This document shows positions 37,388 to 45,846 of a DNA stretch of 64,000 nt, in pieces. A model generated the notes under the pieces. The model saw nothing but the letters and a program-made list of their open reading frames with translations. It made no database searches and had not been told where the DNA came from. Within the stretch, counting starts at the first letter, position 1. The number at the start of each line of letters is the position of its first letter. The stretch spans positions 1 to 64,000 of the forward strand of contig JANYDE010000140.1 in assembly GCA_025359915.1 (NCBI GenBank), in the 5' to 3' direction. The position numbers and the translations under genes were made by a program. Origin of the DNA: Chamaesiphon sp. 336R_metabinner_41. Its GTDB lineage: Bacteria > Cyanobacteriota > Cyanobacteriia > Cyanobacteriales > Chamaesiphonaceae.

Positions 37388-38296
37388 TTAAGATTTGATT
37401 AAGAATGGCAAAATTTCGGCAGACAATTCGATCGGATATTCTTCGTGCAATCCTAAGGTTCCAGGTAAAGTACAGCTAATGATGTTGGAAACTTCTGCTA
37501 GCGCGAACATTTCAGCTTTCGATTTGGGTGGGCTACTTTCACCGATCGCAACCATCACAGGTATACTTAGAGATTGAAGATCGGCGATCGCCTCAGATCG
37601 ATCGAGATAAGGATCGAGTCCCCCAGTGACAAAAGCTCCAGCCCCAAATCTCGCTCCAGGCTGTTGAGTCAATGCTCGTTTTTGCTGGAGTAATTCGGGA
37701 GTCAATTTATTCGCATCAGCATAAACATGTCGCCGATACATAAAGGCGAGAAAGCTAGGCGTAGTATTTAGTTGGTACAAAAATTGACCGAGAATCGGTG
37801 TGCGAATTAGATCGCGCACCACTTTTAACCACGGCTTTTGTCCCCGTGCCATCGTCGGTAATGGCCCGCGCCAGGTAGGAGCGACTAAAATTAACTTGGA
37901 TACCGAATCGGGTACGCTAGCGGCGAAATTTAGGGCATATCCGGCAGCATGTCCAGCGGCGATGATAATAACTGGCGAACTGAGATACATATCTCGCACA
38001 AAATCTACTAGAAATTGGCGATAGAGTGGCGGTGAATAGTCAAGTTTCGATCGACTAGAGTCCCCAAAGCCAGGAAAATCAACAGTAGTAATTTGGAAAT
38101 TTGATCGCAAATAACTTGCTAACTCAGACATTTCACTACGGCTAGAAACCGTACTAAAAGATGGTAATAGCAGCATAGGTGCTCCGACACCATCAGTTTC
38201 ATAGGCAATGGTTATTGATTGCTCTTGCCAGCTCCATTGATATTTAGAGATGATAGGGGCTATAACTGGAGATTCACTACTAGCAAGATTAGCCAT
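37388..38296 (-). CDS. Alpha/beta-hydrolase-fold protein lacking nucleophile Ser
   Basis: A 302-residue protein with the alpha/beta-hydrolase layout: GVGAPMLLLPSF near residue 36 (oxyanion-type strand), TTVDFPGFGDSSRSKLDYSP, lid helices around 170-210, and the late histidine in GLHEEYPIEL. The nucleophile elbow, normally G-x-S-x-G, reads AAGHAAGYAL, so Ser is replaced by Ala (GCT codon). Hydrolysis by the usual mechanism is therefore unlikely. ATG at 38296 is preferred over a TTG at 38302. It follows cytochrome b561 and a PaO-like Rieske gene with ~48-bp gaps. Confidence 0.82.
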   Translation of the reverse strand: MANLASSESPVIAPIISKYQWSWQEQSITIAYETDGVGAPMLLLPSFSTVSSRSEMSELASYLRSNFQITTVDFPGFGDSSRSKLDYSPPLYRQFLVDFVRDMYLSSPVIIIAAGHAAGYALNFAASVPDSVSKLILVAPTWRGPLPTMARGQKPWLKVVRDLIRTPILGQFLYQLNTTPSFLAFMYRRHVYADANKLTPELLQQKRALTQQPGARFGAGAFVTGGLDPYLDRSEAIADLQSLSIPVMVAIGESSPPKSKAEMFALAEVSNIISCTLPGTLGLHEEYPIELSAEILPFLIKS

Positions 38297-38343
38297 TAAC
38301 AACTACCTCAAAAATCAGTAATATCGAAAAAAATTTCTCTCAA

Positions 38344-38916
38344 CTATACTTTTTGGCCTAACTTCAGCCCCCAAGCATAGAATCTCCGCCCATTAGCTCT
38401 CACTACTTTATGTTGACATATAAAGTGAATGAAGACTAGTATTGCAAAAGTTTTTGAGGTACGACTATGAGCTGCGGCAGCTTGAGCGGCAGCTTCCGAA
38501 TTTACGGGAAATATATCTGGCATGGGGATCCCAAATAAACTGACATTATTTGCATGGTAAGCATTTGATAACCAGTAACCACTTAGTGGCACTGCCAACA
38601 TCATTAGATATAAAACTGTATGCAAAGCTGTCTTGAAATACCAATTCCCAGTTAGTTTTGGTAGATGTTTACTGTATTTCTTTCCCCATACTCTCAGTAA
38701 TAGCCAGATACGCCAACCGAGCAAGAGCAGTACTATCACCCCAACTGATTTATGAGCTGCCACTAAGAGTTCGTGGTAGCTGACTTTGCCCTGAAGCTCT
38801 GCCATCATCTTGCCACTAGCGAGCAAAATTAAATAACAGATTGCCATCCACCAATGCATAGACATCAATTGCTTGAAAACAGAATTTAGTCGGGGTTTTG
38901 TTGCTGGTGATGACAT
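38344..38916 (-). CDS. Cytochrome b561-type membrane protein
   Basis: A 190-residue four-helix membrane protein of the bacterial cytochrome b561 family, which carries two b-hemes and moves electrons to or from the quinone pool. Helices include WMAICYLILLASGKMM, LVAAHKSVGVIVLLLLGWRIW and LHTVLYLMMLAVPLSGYW. Candidate heme histidines are in MHWW (~20), LVAAHKS (~50), ALHTV (~100) and FIHFICQHK (~163). It is the middle gene of the Rieske-b561-hydrolase set, 45 bp from the Rieske stop. Confidence 0.85.
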   Translation of the reverse strand: MSSPATKPRLNSVFKQLMSMHWWMAICYLILLASGKMMAELQGKVSYHELLVAAHKSVGVIVLLLLGWRIWLLLRVWGKKYSKHLPKLTGNWYFKTALHTVLYLMMLAVPLSGYWLSNAYHANNVSLFGIPMPDIFPVNSEAAAQAAAAHSRTSKTFAILVFIHFICQHKVVRANGRRFYAWGLKLGQKV

Positions 38917-38961
38917 CTAGGAATAATTGATAATTGATAATTGATAATTCCTATTTATTAA

Positions 38962-40137
38962 TTAATCGTTGTGGGCGTGTTCAAATTCATAGACGTAGAA
39001 TAATTCGATGAGTTTGTGGATACCATAACCTAAAGCTGTTAAACCTAATCCGATCGATACTCGCCCCACAAAAGCGATGGAAATTAGATTGGTTTGGTAC
39101 GATAGGGCGATAGATTGAGATTCTAGCAAAATGGCGATCGTCAACACCACAATGGCTAATCCATAGCTACCAGCTCGTGCCCAGCGCAGCCGTTGCAGTG
39201 CAGTTTGACAATATTGACAATAGACAGTGTGAGTGTGCCAGACATCGAATAACACCCGTTTATCTCGCTCTACAGGCGGCAAATCGGAGTCACAACCATC
39301 ATCCCAATCAACACCACCACCAGCTCGATATTCGAGCCACTGACGGAAGGTGATAATCATTTTATCTTGGGGATTGGGCGTATATACGGCACTTAACCAG
39401 CGATCTTTGGTGCCAACTACGGAAACCTCATCACCCTGACTAACTCCGAAAGAAAATCCCTCTTGAGTCGAAATCTCCCGCAGCCTAGGCATATCATAGT
39501 ATTTTGCATCTCGATATCGATCGCCGACAATGCCATGATGAGACACTGGAACATGGGCTGGATCTGCCACATTTTCCATAAAATAATCCCACCCATAGGG
39601 CATGTCGCGAATATTCCAGAATAGTTTGACGACTTGATCTGACTTTTCGTCAAGTTCGGGAATTAATCTCGGCGCACGATTCTTACTCTCAATCGCCCCC
39701 TTCTCACCTGATTCCGCCCACACCCATAGTAATCCCTGTGCTGACTGAGTTGGATAAGCGATCGCACAAGATTTCGGATTGGCGCGATGTTGAGCTTCTA
39801 TTGCTGGGGTTTGAGATTGGGGAATTTTGGCACAATTACCATCACCATCGAATCGCCAAGCATGATAAGCACAGAGCAGGATGCCATTAGCCTCGACTCT
39901 TCCTTCCGACAACGGCGCGAGCCGATGGGGACAAGCATCGACAAAACACCGCCATTGCTGATTTCCATCCCGCCACAGGACAACATTTTTCCCCAGTAAT
40001 TGAAATGCATGGGGTTTCGTCGCATCTAAAAATTCGATAACAGCGACAGGATACCATTGCTGCATCCATTGAAATGTCTCAGCTTCGCTGTGGCTATTAG
40101 CTTCAGATTTATCAGCAATGATAGAGATAGCTGTCAT
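38962..40137 (-). CDS. PaO/Tic55-type Rieske oxygenase, internally shortened
   Basis: A 391-residue non-heme iron oxygenase of the pheophorbide a oxygenase/Lls1/Tic55 type. The Rieske 2Fe-2S site is complete: CPHRLAPLSEGRV and LLCAYHAW. The mononuclear iron site is also present (NVADPAHVPVSHHG). The C-terminal CxxC (TVYCQYCQTAL) and two membrane helices are typical. Between VSVVGTKD and TPNPQDKMIITFRQW a segment of roughly 60-70 residues usual in this family seems missing. The known family members open chlorophyll breakdown products; the cyanobacterial substrate is not known. Confidence 0.85.
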   Translation of the reverse strand: MTAISIIADKSEANSHSEAETFQWMQQWYPVAVIEFLDATKPHAFQLLGKNVVLWRDGNQQWRCFVDACPHRLAPLSEGRVEANGILLCAYHAWRFDGDGNCAKIPQSQTPAIEAQHRANPKSCAIAYPTQSAQGLLWVWAESGEKGAIESKNRAPRLIPELDEKSDQVVKLFWNIRDMPYGWDYFMENVADPAHVPVSHHGIVGDRYRDAKYYDMPRLREISTQEGFSFGVSQGDEVSVVGTKDRWLSAVYTPNPQDKMIITFRQWLEYRAGGGVDWDDGCDSDLPPVERDKRVLFDVWHTHTVYCQYCQTALQRLRWARAGSYGLAIVVLTIAILLESQSIALSYQTNLISIAFVGRVSIGLGLTALGYGIHKLIELFYVYEFEHAHND

Positions 40138-40237
40138 GTTGAAGGGGATTACTGGCGAAGTTTACACCCCTATATTGAAACAGATCTGCTAGGTTGGGTC
40201 AATCGATTTCGTCAAAAACATAGGACTAGTACTAGCT

Positions 40238-40270
40238 ACAAACCCGACTTTTCCAAAAAGTCGGGTTTGT
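40238..40270. terminator. Hairpin downstream of htpG (AAACCCGACTTTT family)
   Basis: ACAAACCCGACTTTT pairs with AAAAGTCGGGTTTGT around a CCA loop. It lies 23 bp beyond the htpG stop on the minus strand and 100 bp upstream of the Rieske gene. Confidence 0.75.
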
Positions 40271-40292
40271 GTCCTCACAAATATGAGGAAAT

Positions 40293-42287
40293 CTATCGTT
40301 CGGTTAACTTCGTTAACACTTGATTTGAACGTTCTACAAATGTATTCATGCCGTCAGCATTGATGCCTTTCTGTGCCATTAAAGCCAGATCGTAGATATG
40401 TTGACAGACAAGATTTACTAAGTCTTGATTTGGCGAAGTTCCTTCAGATTGAATGATAGATCCGCCGATACTTGCTAAATTTTGAATCAGTGGATGTGCG
40501 GTATTCACAACGAGAATGTGATCTTCGGGAAACTCAGCGACTTGTTGTTGCATCATCGCCATCATGTCTCGCATCCGACGGCTGGATTCTGGCAACAATA
40601 CCATCGCAGGTGGCGTGGCTTGAGCGTTATCACCTTTGAGAGATTCGGTGCGGATAGTGACAGAGGGTTTATTAATTGCGGTAGTGAAGATTTCTTTAAT
40701 TTGTTCGCTCCGAGTTTTGTTAGTGTTTGGATCGATGATTTCGGGGGTATCATCGGATTTAATTAGACTGCTATCTAATTCTGCATCGACGCGGGAGAAT
40801 TTGACATCGCGATGCTCTTGCTCAAGAAAACCAACGAAGTGAGTATCGATGAAGGAATCGAGGAATAGTACTTCTAATCCCTGACTTTTGTGGAGTTGGA
40901 TGTATGGTGACTGGCTTGCTTCATCGGTGGCGTAGAAAACCCGTTTTTCATAAGTAGGTTCGCTGACTTCCTCGCCTTCTGCTGGCTCTGGAGCTGCTTT
41001 GAGATGACGCTCTTTGTTGCGATCTAAATACTCATTTAAAGTAGTGTAAGGCAGACTTGGTTCGGCAGATTTCCATTCATCTTCTTCACCCTCAATTACG
41101 ACCTCAGGCGTGACTACAGGGCTGACGAAGGTGGTGCGATAGATGATGATGTCTTCAATTTGCTTTTTGAATTTATCATCGTTTAGACAGCCAAATTTGA
41201 TGAAGGTACTGAGATCTTCCCAGCCTTTTGTATAGGACGCTCGATCGTCATGATAGAGTTCCTTGAGTCTGTCACCGACCTTTTTGGAGATATAATCAGA
41301 GATGCGACGGACAGTTCGATCGCTAGTCAAAGCACTTCGCGAAACATTGAGCGGAATATCGGTACTGTCGATCACTCCTCGCAATGGTAACAGAAACTTG
41401 GGAATCACTTCATCACAGCGATCGCTCACAAATACCTGATTGCAAAATAGTTTGGCTTGTCCTTTCGTCAGATCCAAGTCTGGACGCAATTTAGGGAAGT
41501 AAAGAATTCCATTCAGCGCGAACGGATAATCAGTATTTAGATGTACCCAAAGAAGTGGATCTTCTTCAAATGGATATAAATAACGATAGAATTCGAGATA
41601 GTCTTCTTTAGTTAGATTCTGCGGTGATTCCTTCCAAGGTGCTTTCTGTTTATTAATGACTTCGCCATCGAGCGAAATCGCCACAGGCATAAAGTCACAA
41701 TAAGTTTTCACTAATTGCTTAATTCGCGCTGGCTCTAAATATTCGACTTCCTCATCTTGCAGAGTCATCGTAATTGTCGTACCGCGTTCAGTCCGACTTG
41801 ATTCGCTAATTTCAAAACTAGGCGAACCATCACAAGACCAGTGTACTGGAGTCGATCCATCCCGACAAGAGAGGGTATCGATTTCGACTAAACTGGCAAC
41901 CATGAACGAGGAATAGAAGCCTAAACCAAAGTGTCCGATAATTTGTTGATCGCTATCTTTTGAGTATTTTTCGATGAACTCCTCAGCACTCGAAAAAGCG
42001 ACTTGGTTGATATATTTTTTGACTTCATCGACACTCATCCCAATCCCATTATCGGTGATTGACAGCGTTTTCTTGTCCTTGTCGATCGCAATACTAATCG
42101 CAGCTTCGCCAATCTCGCCACTGAATTCGCCAGCAAAGGACACCATCTTCAGTTTACCGATGGCATCAACCGCGTTAGATATCAGTTCGCGCAAGAAGAT
42201 TTCATGATCTGTATACAGAGATTTCTTGATGATCGGAAAGATATTCTCGGTATGGATGGTAATGTTACCCTGTTCTAGCACTGTCAT
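40293..42287 (-). CDS. htpG: Molecular chaperone HtpG (Hsp90)
   Basis: A cytosolic Hsp90 ATPase of 664 residues, near the usual ~658 in cyanobacteria. The N-terminal GHKL ATP site is complete: ELISNAVDAIGKL, SITDNGIGM, and GHFGLGFYSSFMV. The middle domain includes LYPFEEDPLLWVHLN and the conserved NVSRSALTSDR arginine region. The C-terminal dimer domain runs from ~540. It supports protein folding under heat and high light. It is a single gene with its own terminator. Confidence 0.97.
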   Translation of the reverse strand: MTVLEQGNITIHTENIFPIIKKSLYTDHEIFLRELISNAVDAIGKLKMVSFAGEFSGEIGEAAISIAIDKDKKTLSITDNGIGMSVDEVKKYINQVAFSSAEEFIEKYSKDSDQQIIGHFGLGFYSSFMVASLVEIDTLSCRDGSTPVHWSCDGSPSFEISESSRTERGTTITMTLQDEEVEYLEPARIKQLVKTYCDFMPVAISLDGEVINKQKAPWKESPQNLTKEDYLEFYRYLYPFEEDPLLWVHLNTDYPFALNGILYFPKLRPDLDLTKGQAKLFCNQVFVSDRCDEVIPKFLLPLRGVIDSTDIPLNVSRSALTSDRTVRRISDYISKKVGDRLKELYHDDRASYTKGWEDLSTFIKFGCLNDDKFKKQIEDIIIYRTTFVSPVVTPEVVIEGEEDEWKSAEPSLPYTTLNEYLDRNKERHLKAAPEPAEGEEVSEPTYEKRVFYATDEASQSPYIQLHKSQGLEVLFLDSFIDTHFVGFLEQEHRDVKFSRVDAELDSSLIKSDDTPEIIDPNTNKTRSEQIKEIFTTAINKPSVTIRTESLKGDNAQATPPAMVLLPESSRRMRDMMAMMQQQVAEFPEDHILVVNTAHPLIQNLASIGGSIIQSEGTSPNQDLVNLVCQHIYDLALMAQKGINADGMNTFVERSNQVLTKLTER

Positions 42288-42426
42288 ATGGCTATCGATC
42301 GCGGTTATGTATAGTTACCTGCATTGTATGTCGGATGGTGACTTGCAGCCTTTCGGGATTTCCGTACCTAGGCGTAAATCAAAGTACAGATCCAACCACG
42401 CCCATAGTTCTGCTAGCAGCTAACGC

Positions 42427-43473
42427 CTAATTCAAAGCGGGTAACTTAGTTAAACCAACAACCACACTAGGATTATCTTGCTTGAGTTGCGCCTCAAATC
42501 CCCAGCAAGCATCATTACCGATCTTCTTCAGTGCCATCTGTGCTTGACACCGCTCCGAGAGAATTTGGGCGACGCTAGAAAGCAATAATCGATCGTTTCT
42601 TTTGTACGCAATTTCAAATAATTTAATCGACTCTTTCAGGTCATTATCATTATGCTGTTCGCGACCGCGAATGCCTAGTAATTGCGCCTTGTAGTAAGTG
42701 AGTTCGGGATTTTGAGGTGCAAGTTTGATGGCAGCATTAATCGCGGTATTGGCTTTGTCATATTCTTTGAGATCTCGATAGCCGACATACATCCCCCGTA
42801 GAGCTAAATATTTGGGTTCGGCATTTTTTAGTCGATCGATCGCCTGCTTGGTATCAGAAAATGGTACATTGACAGCTAACAGCAGATCCATATAGCCCTT
42901 AACCAGATTTAACTCGGTATTATTAGAATCGATCTTTTGAGCTTTATCCATATATTCAAATACTTGTTGGAGCTTACTCAATGCGCCTAAGGCACCTCCA
43001 TTTGCCTTTTTCAGCTCATAGGCTCCCAGAATTGCCAACCCCACACCCTGATACAAATTGCCCCGCAGCGAATTTGTTTTGATCAATTGCTGGGCAACTT
43101 TAGAAGTTTTTTCTCCGTACTCTCTGACCTTTTCATAATCCCCTGCACTGAAGGGATAAAGAGCATTCATTGCATAAGTTAGTGGCTCATTTGGTTCTGT
43201 TTTGAGTGCTGCTTCGAGATATTGTTTGGCTTTAACATAGTTACCATCCCGAAACATTGCTTCTTTAGCTTTCTCGACATTGGATCCCTGTTTTGTCTTC
43301 TCTCCCGTTGGGGGAGGCATCATATTACTGTTAGGTTTTGCTGGTTTGGTTCCAGCAACTGCGGGGCTAATCATGGAACTAAACTGACTCATCGGTACGA
43401 CAATCGCCGATTGAATTAGAGTAAGAGTAGTAGCGAAGGCAAGTAGTGTGTGTGGAGAGAATTTTAATTTCAT
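42427..43473 (-). CDS. Secreted TPR protein
   Basis: A 348-residue protein with an N-terminal signal peptide or anchor (LLAFATTLTLIQSAIVVPM, ~10-28), a Pro/Lys-rich stretch to ~65, then TPR-like helices such as YVKAKQYLEAALKTEPNEPLTY (partly) and KANTAINAAIKLAPQNPEL. Cys are placed at the end (AQMALKKIGNDACWGFEAQ). No enzymatic motif is visible; similar TPR proteins are frequent in cyanobacterial envelopes. It is a single gene. Confidence 0.78.
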   Translation of the reverse strand: MKLKFSPHTLLAFATTLTLIQSAIVVPMSQFSSMISPAVAGTKPAKPNSNMMPPPTGEKTKQGSNVEKAKEAMFRDGNYVKAKQYLEAALKTEPNEPLTYAMNALYPFSAGDYEKVREYGEKTSKVAQQLIKTNSLRGNLYQGVGLAILGAYELKKANGGALGALSKLQQVFEYMDKAQKIDSNNTELNLVKGYMDLLLAVNVPFSDTKQAIDRLKNAEPKYLALRGMYVGYRDLKEYDKANTAINAAIKLAPQNPELTYYKAQLLGIRGREQHNDNDLKESIKLFEIAYKRNDRLLLSSVAQILSERCQAQMALKKIGNDACWGFEAQLKQDNPSVVVGLTKLPALN

Positions 43474-43562
43474 GAATCCTTAATTAGTAACTGTGGGATG
43501 TGGAGGGGTTTTTAAGAATGCTCGCTGTATTACAGAATAATTGGATTGACTTATCTTAACTA

Positions 43563-43721
43563 ATGACTCGGAAATCGCAATATACTAGCGGACGTGACTA
43601 TCGAGTTGATGTTCCGATCGATTGTTACAGATATCTTCTCTGCAACCAACCTTCCCCGAAGATGCGGAAAGGGACGGCACAGATGATCGCTCTTGCTCTT
43701 GCCCACCCCTACCTAAATTAA
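43563..43721 (+). CDS. Small 52-residue ORF coupled to ABC ATPase
   Basis: A 52-codon ORF from ATG 43563 to TAA 43719-43721. Its stop overlaps the ABC gene start as TAATG, a common sign of translational coupling. The protein starts MTRKSQYTSGRDYRV, contains two Cys in DCYRYLLCNQPSP, and ends with a short hydrophobic helix (QMIALALAHPYL). I do not recognise it. It is below the usual ORF length threshold, so it could be missed by gene finders. Confidence is limited because only the overlap and frame support it. Confidence 0.45.
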   Translation: MTRKSQYTSGRDYRVDVPIDCYRYLLCNQPSPKMRKGTAQMIALALAHPYLN

Positions 43722-44374
43722 TGCTCAAACTCAAACATTTGTCCTACCATCCACCCGTGAGCAATCGATCGATTCTCACGGATCTTAACTTAGAACTAGC
43801 ACCCCAGCAATTGGGCTTGATCGTGGGGGCGAGTGGTTCGGGCAAAAGTACTTTGCTGGAAATTTTGGCAGGATTGGCAAGTAGTACCAGTGGCGGTGTC
43901 TATTGGCGCGATCGCGTGTTAAACTCCGAATTACTCCAACAATTGGGTGGGTTAGTATTTCAGTTTCCCGAACGGCATTTTTGTACCAATTCAATCTTAG
44001 AAGAGTTGCGGTTGGGACATCCTGAATTAGGCGCGGAACGAGTAGAGCAAGCTCTGATCTCAGTGGGTTTAGCCGACTTACCTTTGCAAGCATCTCCTCA
44101 TGCCCTCAGCGGCGGACAGCAACGACGATTAGCCCTGGCGGTGCAATTAATCAGGCAACCCCATTTACTGCTGTTGGATGAGCCGACAGCGGGCTTAGAT
44201 TGGTCGATGCGACAGCAGTTGGTGAGTCTATTGGGCAAGCTCAAGCAGGATTGGACGTTACTCGTCGTCACCCACGATGCTGGGGATTTACTGGCAATTG
44301 CTGATAAATGCTGGCAGATCGATCGAGGAATCTTAACCGAATCAAAAATTGTTGACGGCAAACTTGCTAGATAA
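43721..44374 (+). CDS. ABC transporter ATP-binding protein (ECF/CbiO-like)
   Basis: A 217-residue ATPase with Walker A GASGSGKSTLLE (~37-48), Q-loop VFQFPERHF, signature LSGGQQRRLAL, Walker B LLLLDEPTAGL and the H-loop VVTHDAGDLL. QFPERHF resembles the energy-coupling-factor branch (EcfA/CbiO: QxPE). No permease or S component is beside it, so the substrate is unknown. ATG 43721 is chosen because the fold begins there (LKLKHLSY); the frame extends upstream to a TTG at 43622 but that part overlaps the 52-aa ORF. Ends convergent with the next gene (8-bp overlap). Confidence 0.85.
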   Translation: MLKLKHLSYHPPVSNRSILTDLNLELAPQQLGLIVGASGSGKSTLLEILAGLASSTSGGVYWRDRVLNSELLQQLGGLVFQFPERHFCTNSILEELRLGHPELGAERVEQALISVGLADLPLQASPHALSGGQQRRLALAVQLIRQPHLLLLDEPTAGLDWSMRQQLVSLLGKLKQDWTLLVVTHDAGDLLAIADKCWQIDRGILTESKIVDGKLAR

Positions 44375-45821
44375 ACTTGATTTTTTGAGCGGCATACAGA
44401 CACATTTTGATTAAGATTAAACCCTCGCGAACGTGGGCAATATTTGAGGATCCATAGGTGCGAGATTGATAACGAACCGGGACTTCGACGATATGTAGGT
44501 TTAATTTAGCCGCGCCAAACAGGAGATCGAAATCTCCAAACGGATCGAAGTCTCCAAAGTAACTGCGATTAGCGACAATTCGTAAATAATCCTCGCGCCA
44601 CAATACTTTCGTGCCGCATAAAGTATCTTTAATATTCTGTCCTAGTAGAAAGGAAAAGACTAGCGCAAAAAATTTATTTGCTAACGTATTCAGCCAGGGC
44701 ATCGCCGATTGAGAATAGGGATAGACTAATCGCGAACCATTAATAAACTCCCCTCGTCCACTGACAATCGTGCCGACAAAATTCACTAATTCTTCGGGTT
44801 GGACTGTCAAATCTGCATCTAAAATAATCAGGATATCTCCAGTCGCCTGTCCAAATCCCAATCTGACAGCATCACCTTTGCCTTTGCCAGATTGTTGAAA
44901 TGCTTTGATTTTAAAATCTCCGCGATATTCTCGTGCCAATGTTTGAATTATCTCCCAGGTATTGTCTTGGGAATGACCTTCAACAAAAATAACTTCGGTA
45001 TAGTTGCCTAATTGTGGCAATCGTTTGATCGCCGCAGAAATATTCCCAGCTTCATTCCGCGCAGGTATAATCACACTCACACTATAATCCTGGGGATCGG
45101 CAGAGCGATAAAGCTGTTTGCGGGCGACAATATAATTAGTTAAACATAAGTGATTGACGATCGGTAGGGGACTGAAATATCGATTGATAAAATTAGATAT
45201 AACTGGAATGTATTTAGGCAGGATAAAACGTCTACCAATTTTGACCGATTGATACCCTGTGATATTTAATAAGTTAATTGCATCATTCATCGACAACCAA
45301 CTTTGAGGCGGCTGGGGACGACGTTGCCCGATTCGTCCCGAGATGTGTAAGATCGGTTCCCACAGGAAGTTATGAAAGTTGAGAATGATTTTCGTGCGCG
45401 GATGACAAATTCGATGCAATTTTTCTAGTACTCGTTGAATATTAGTCAGATCGCCTAATACATCAGATAAAATAATATAGTCAAATTCAGTATCGAGTAA
45501 ATGATGCTGGAGAGTGGTTTCTCCGTCTAGATATTCAATATCGATACAATGAAAATTTAGCTGTGGATATTTAGTTTTAGCTAACTCGACAACAGCCGAT
45601 GAGAAGTCAATGCCAACACCTATCGCTGGTTTAACATTTGCCAGTAGATTCCCAGTTCCGCACCCAATTTCCAAAACCTTACTACCAATTGGAATCAAAA
45701 ATTGGTGCAATCGATCGAGATCTTGATAATAATAACGATTGCGCCGTGCCCACCAATCAAGTTCTAAAGCAGTCTCATCAAAATGTTTTTGAGTGCGTTC
45801 GGTTACTGACTGATTAGACAT
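44367..45821 (-). CDS. Methyltransferase - GT2 glycosyltransferase fusion
   Basis: A 484-residue protein with two enzymes. Residues ~10-230 are a class I SAM methyltransferase (VLEIGCGTGNLL, VGIDFSSAVVEL, FDYIILSDVLGDL). Residues ~250-484 are a GT2 enzyme: VSVIIPARNEAGNI, VIFVEGHSQDNTW, GDAVRLGFGQATGDILII, LDADLTVQPEEL (DxD) and NGSRLVYP. The GT2 half resembles polyprenyl-phosphate sugar transferases (DPM1/ArnC-like). It is 25 bp downstream of an ArnT-like gene, which supports a shared lipid-linked sugar pathway. Confidence 0.85.
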   Translation of the reverse strand: MSNQSVTERTQKHFDETALELDWWARRNRYYYQDLDRLHQFLIPIGSKVLEIGCGTGNLLANVKPAIGVGIDFSSAVVELAKTKYPQLNFHCIDIEYLDGETTLQHHLLDTEFDYIILSDVLGDLTNIQRVLEKLHRICHPRTKIILNFHNFLWEPILHISGRIGQRRPQPPQSWLSMNDAINLLNITGYQSVKIGRRFILPKYIPVISNFINRYFSPLPIVNHLCLTNYIVARKQLYRSADPQDYSVSVIIPARNEAGNISAAIKRLPQLGNYTEVIFVEGHSQDNTWEIIQTLAREYRGDFKIKAFQQSGKGKGDAVRLGFGQATGDILIILDADLTVQPEELVNFVGTIVSGRGEFINGSRLVYPYSQSAMPWLNTLANKFFALVFSFLLGQNIKDTLCGTKVLWREDYLRIVANRSYFGDFDPFGDFDLLFGAAKLNLHIVEVPVRYQSRTYGSSNIAHVREGLILIKMCLYAAQKIKFI

Positions 45822-45846
45822 GTATATTCCTATAAATAATTACCAA

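Noticed and set aside
39417-39653. Out-of-frame ORF inside the Rieske gene, considered as evidence of a frameshift
   Set aside because: The Rieske frame is open throughout with both iron sites; the alternative frame has no family pattern.
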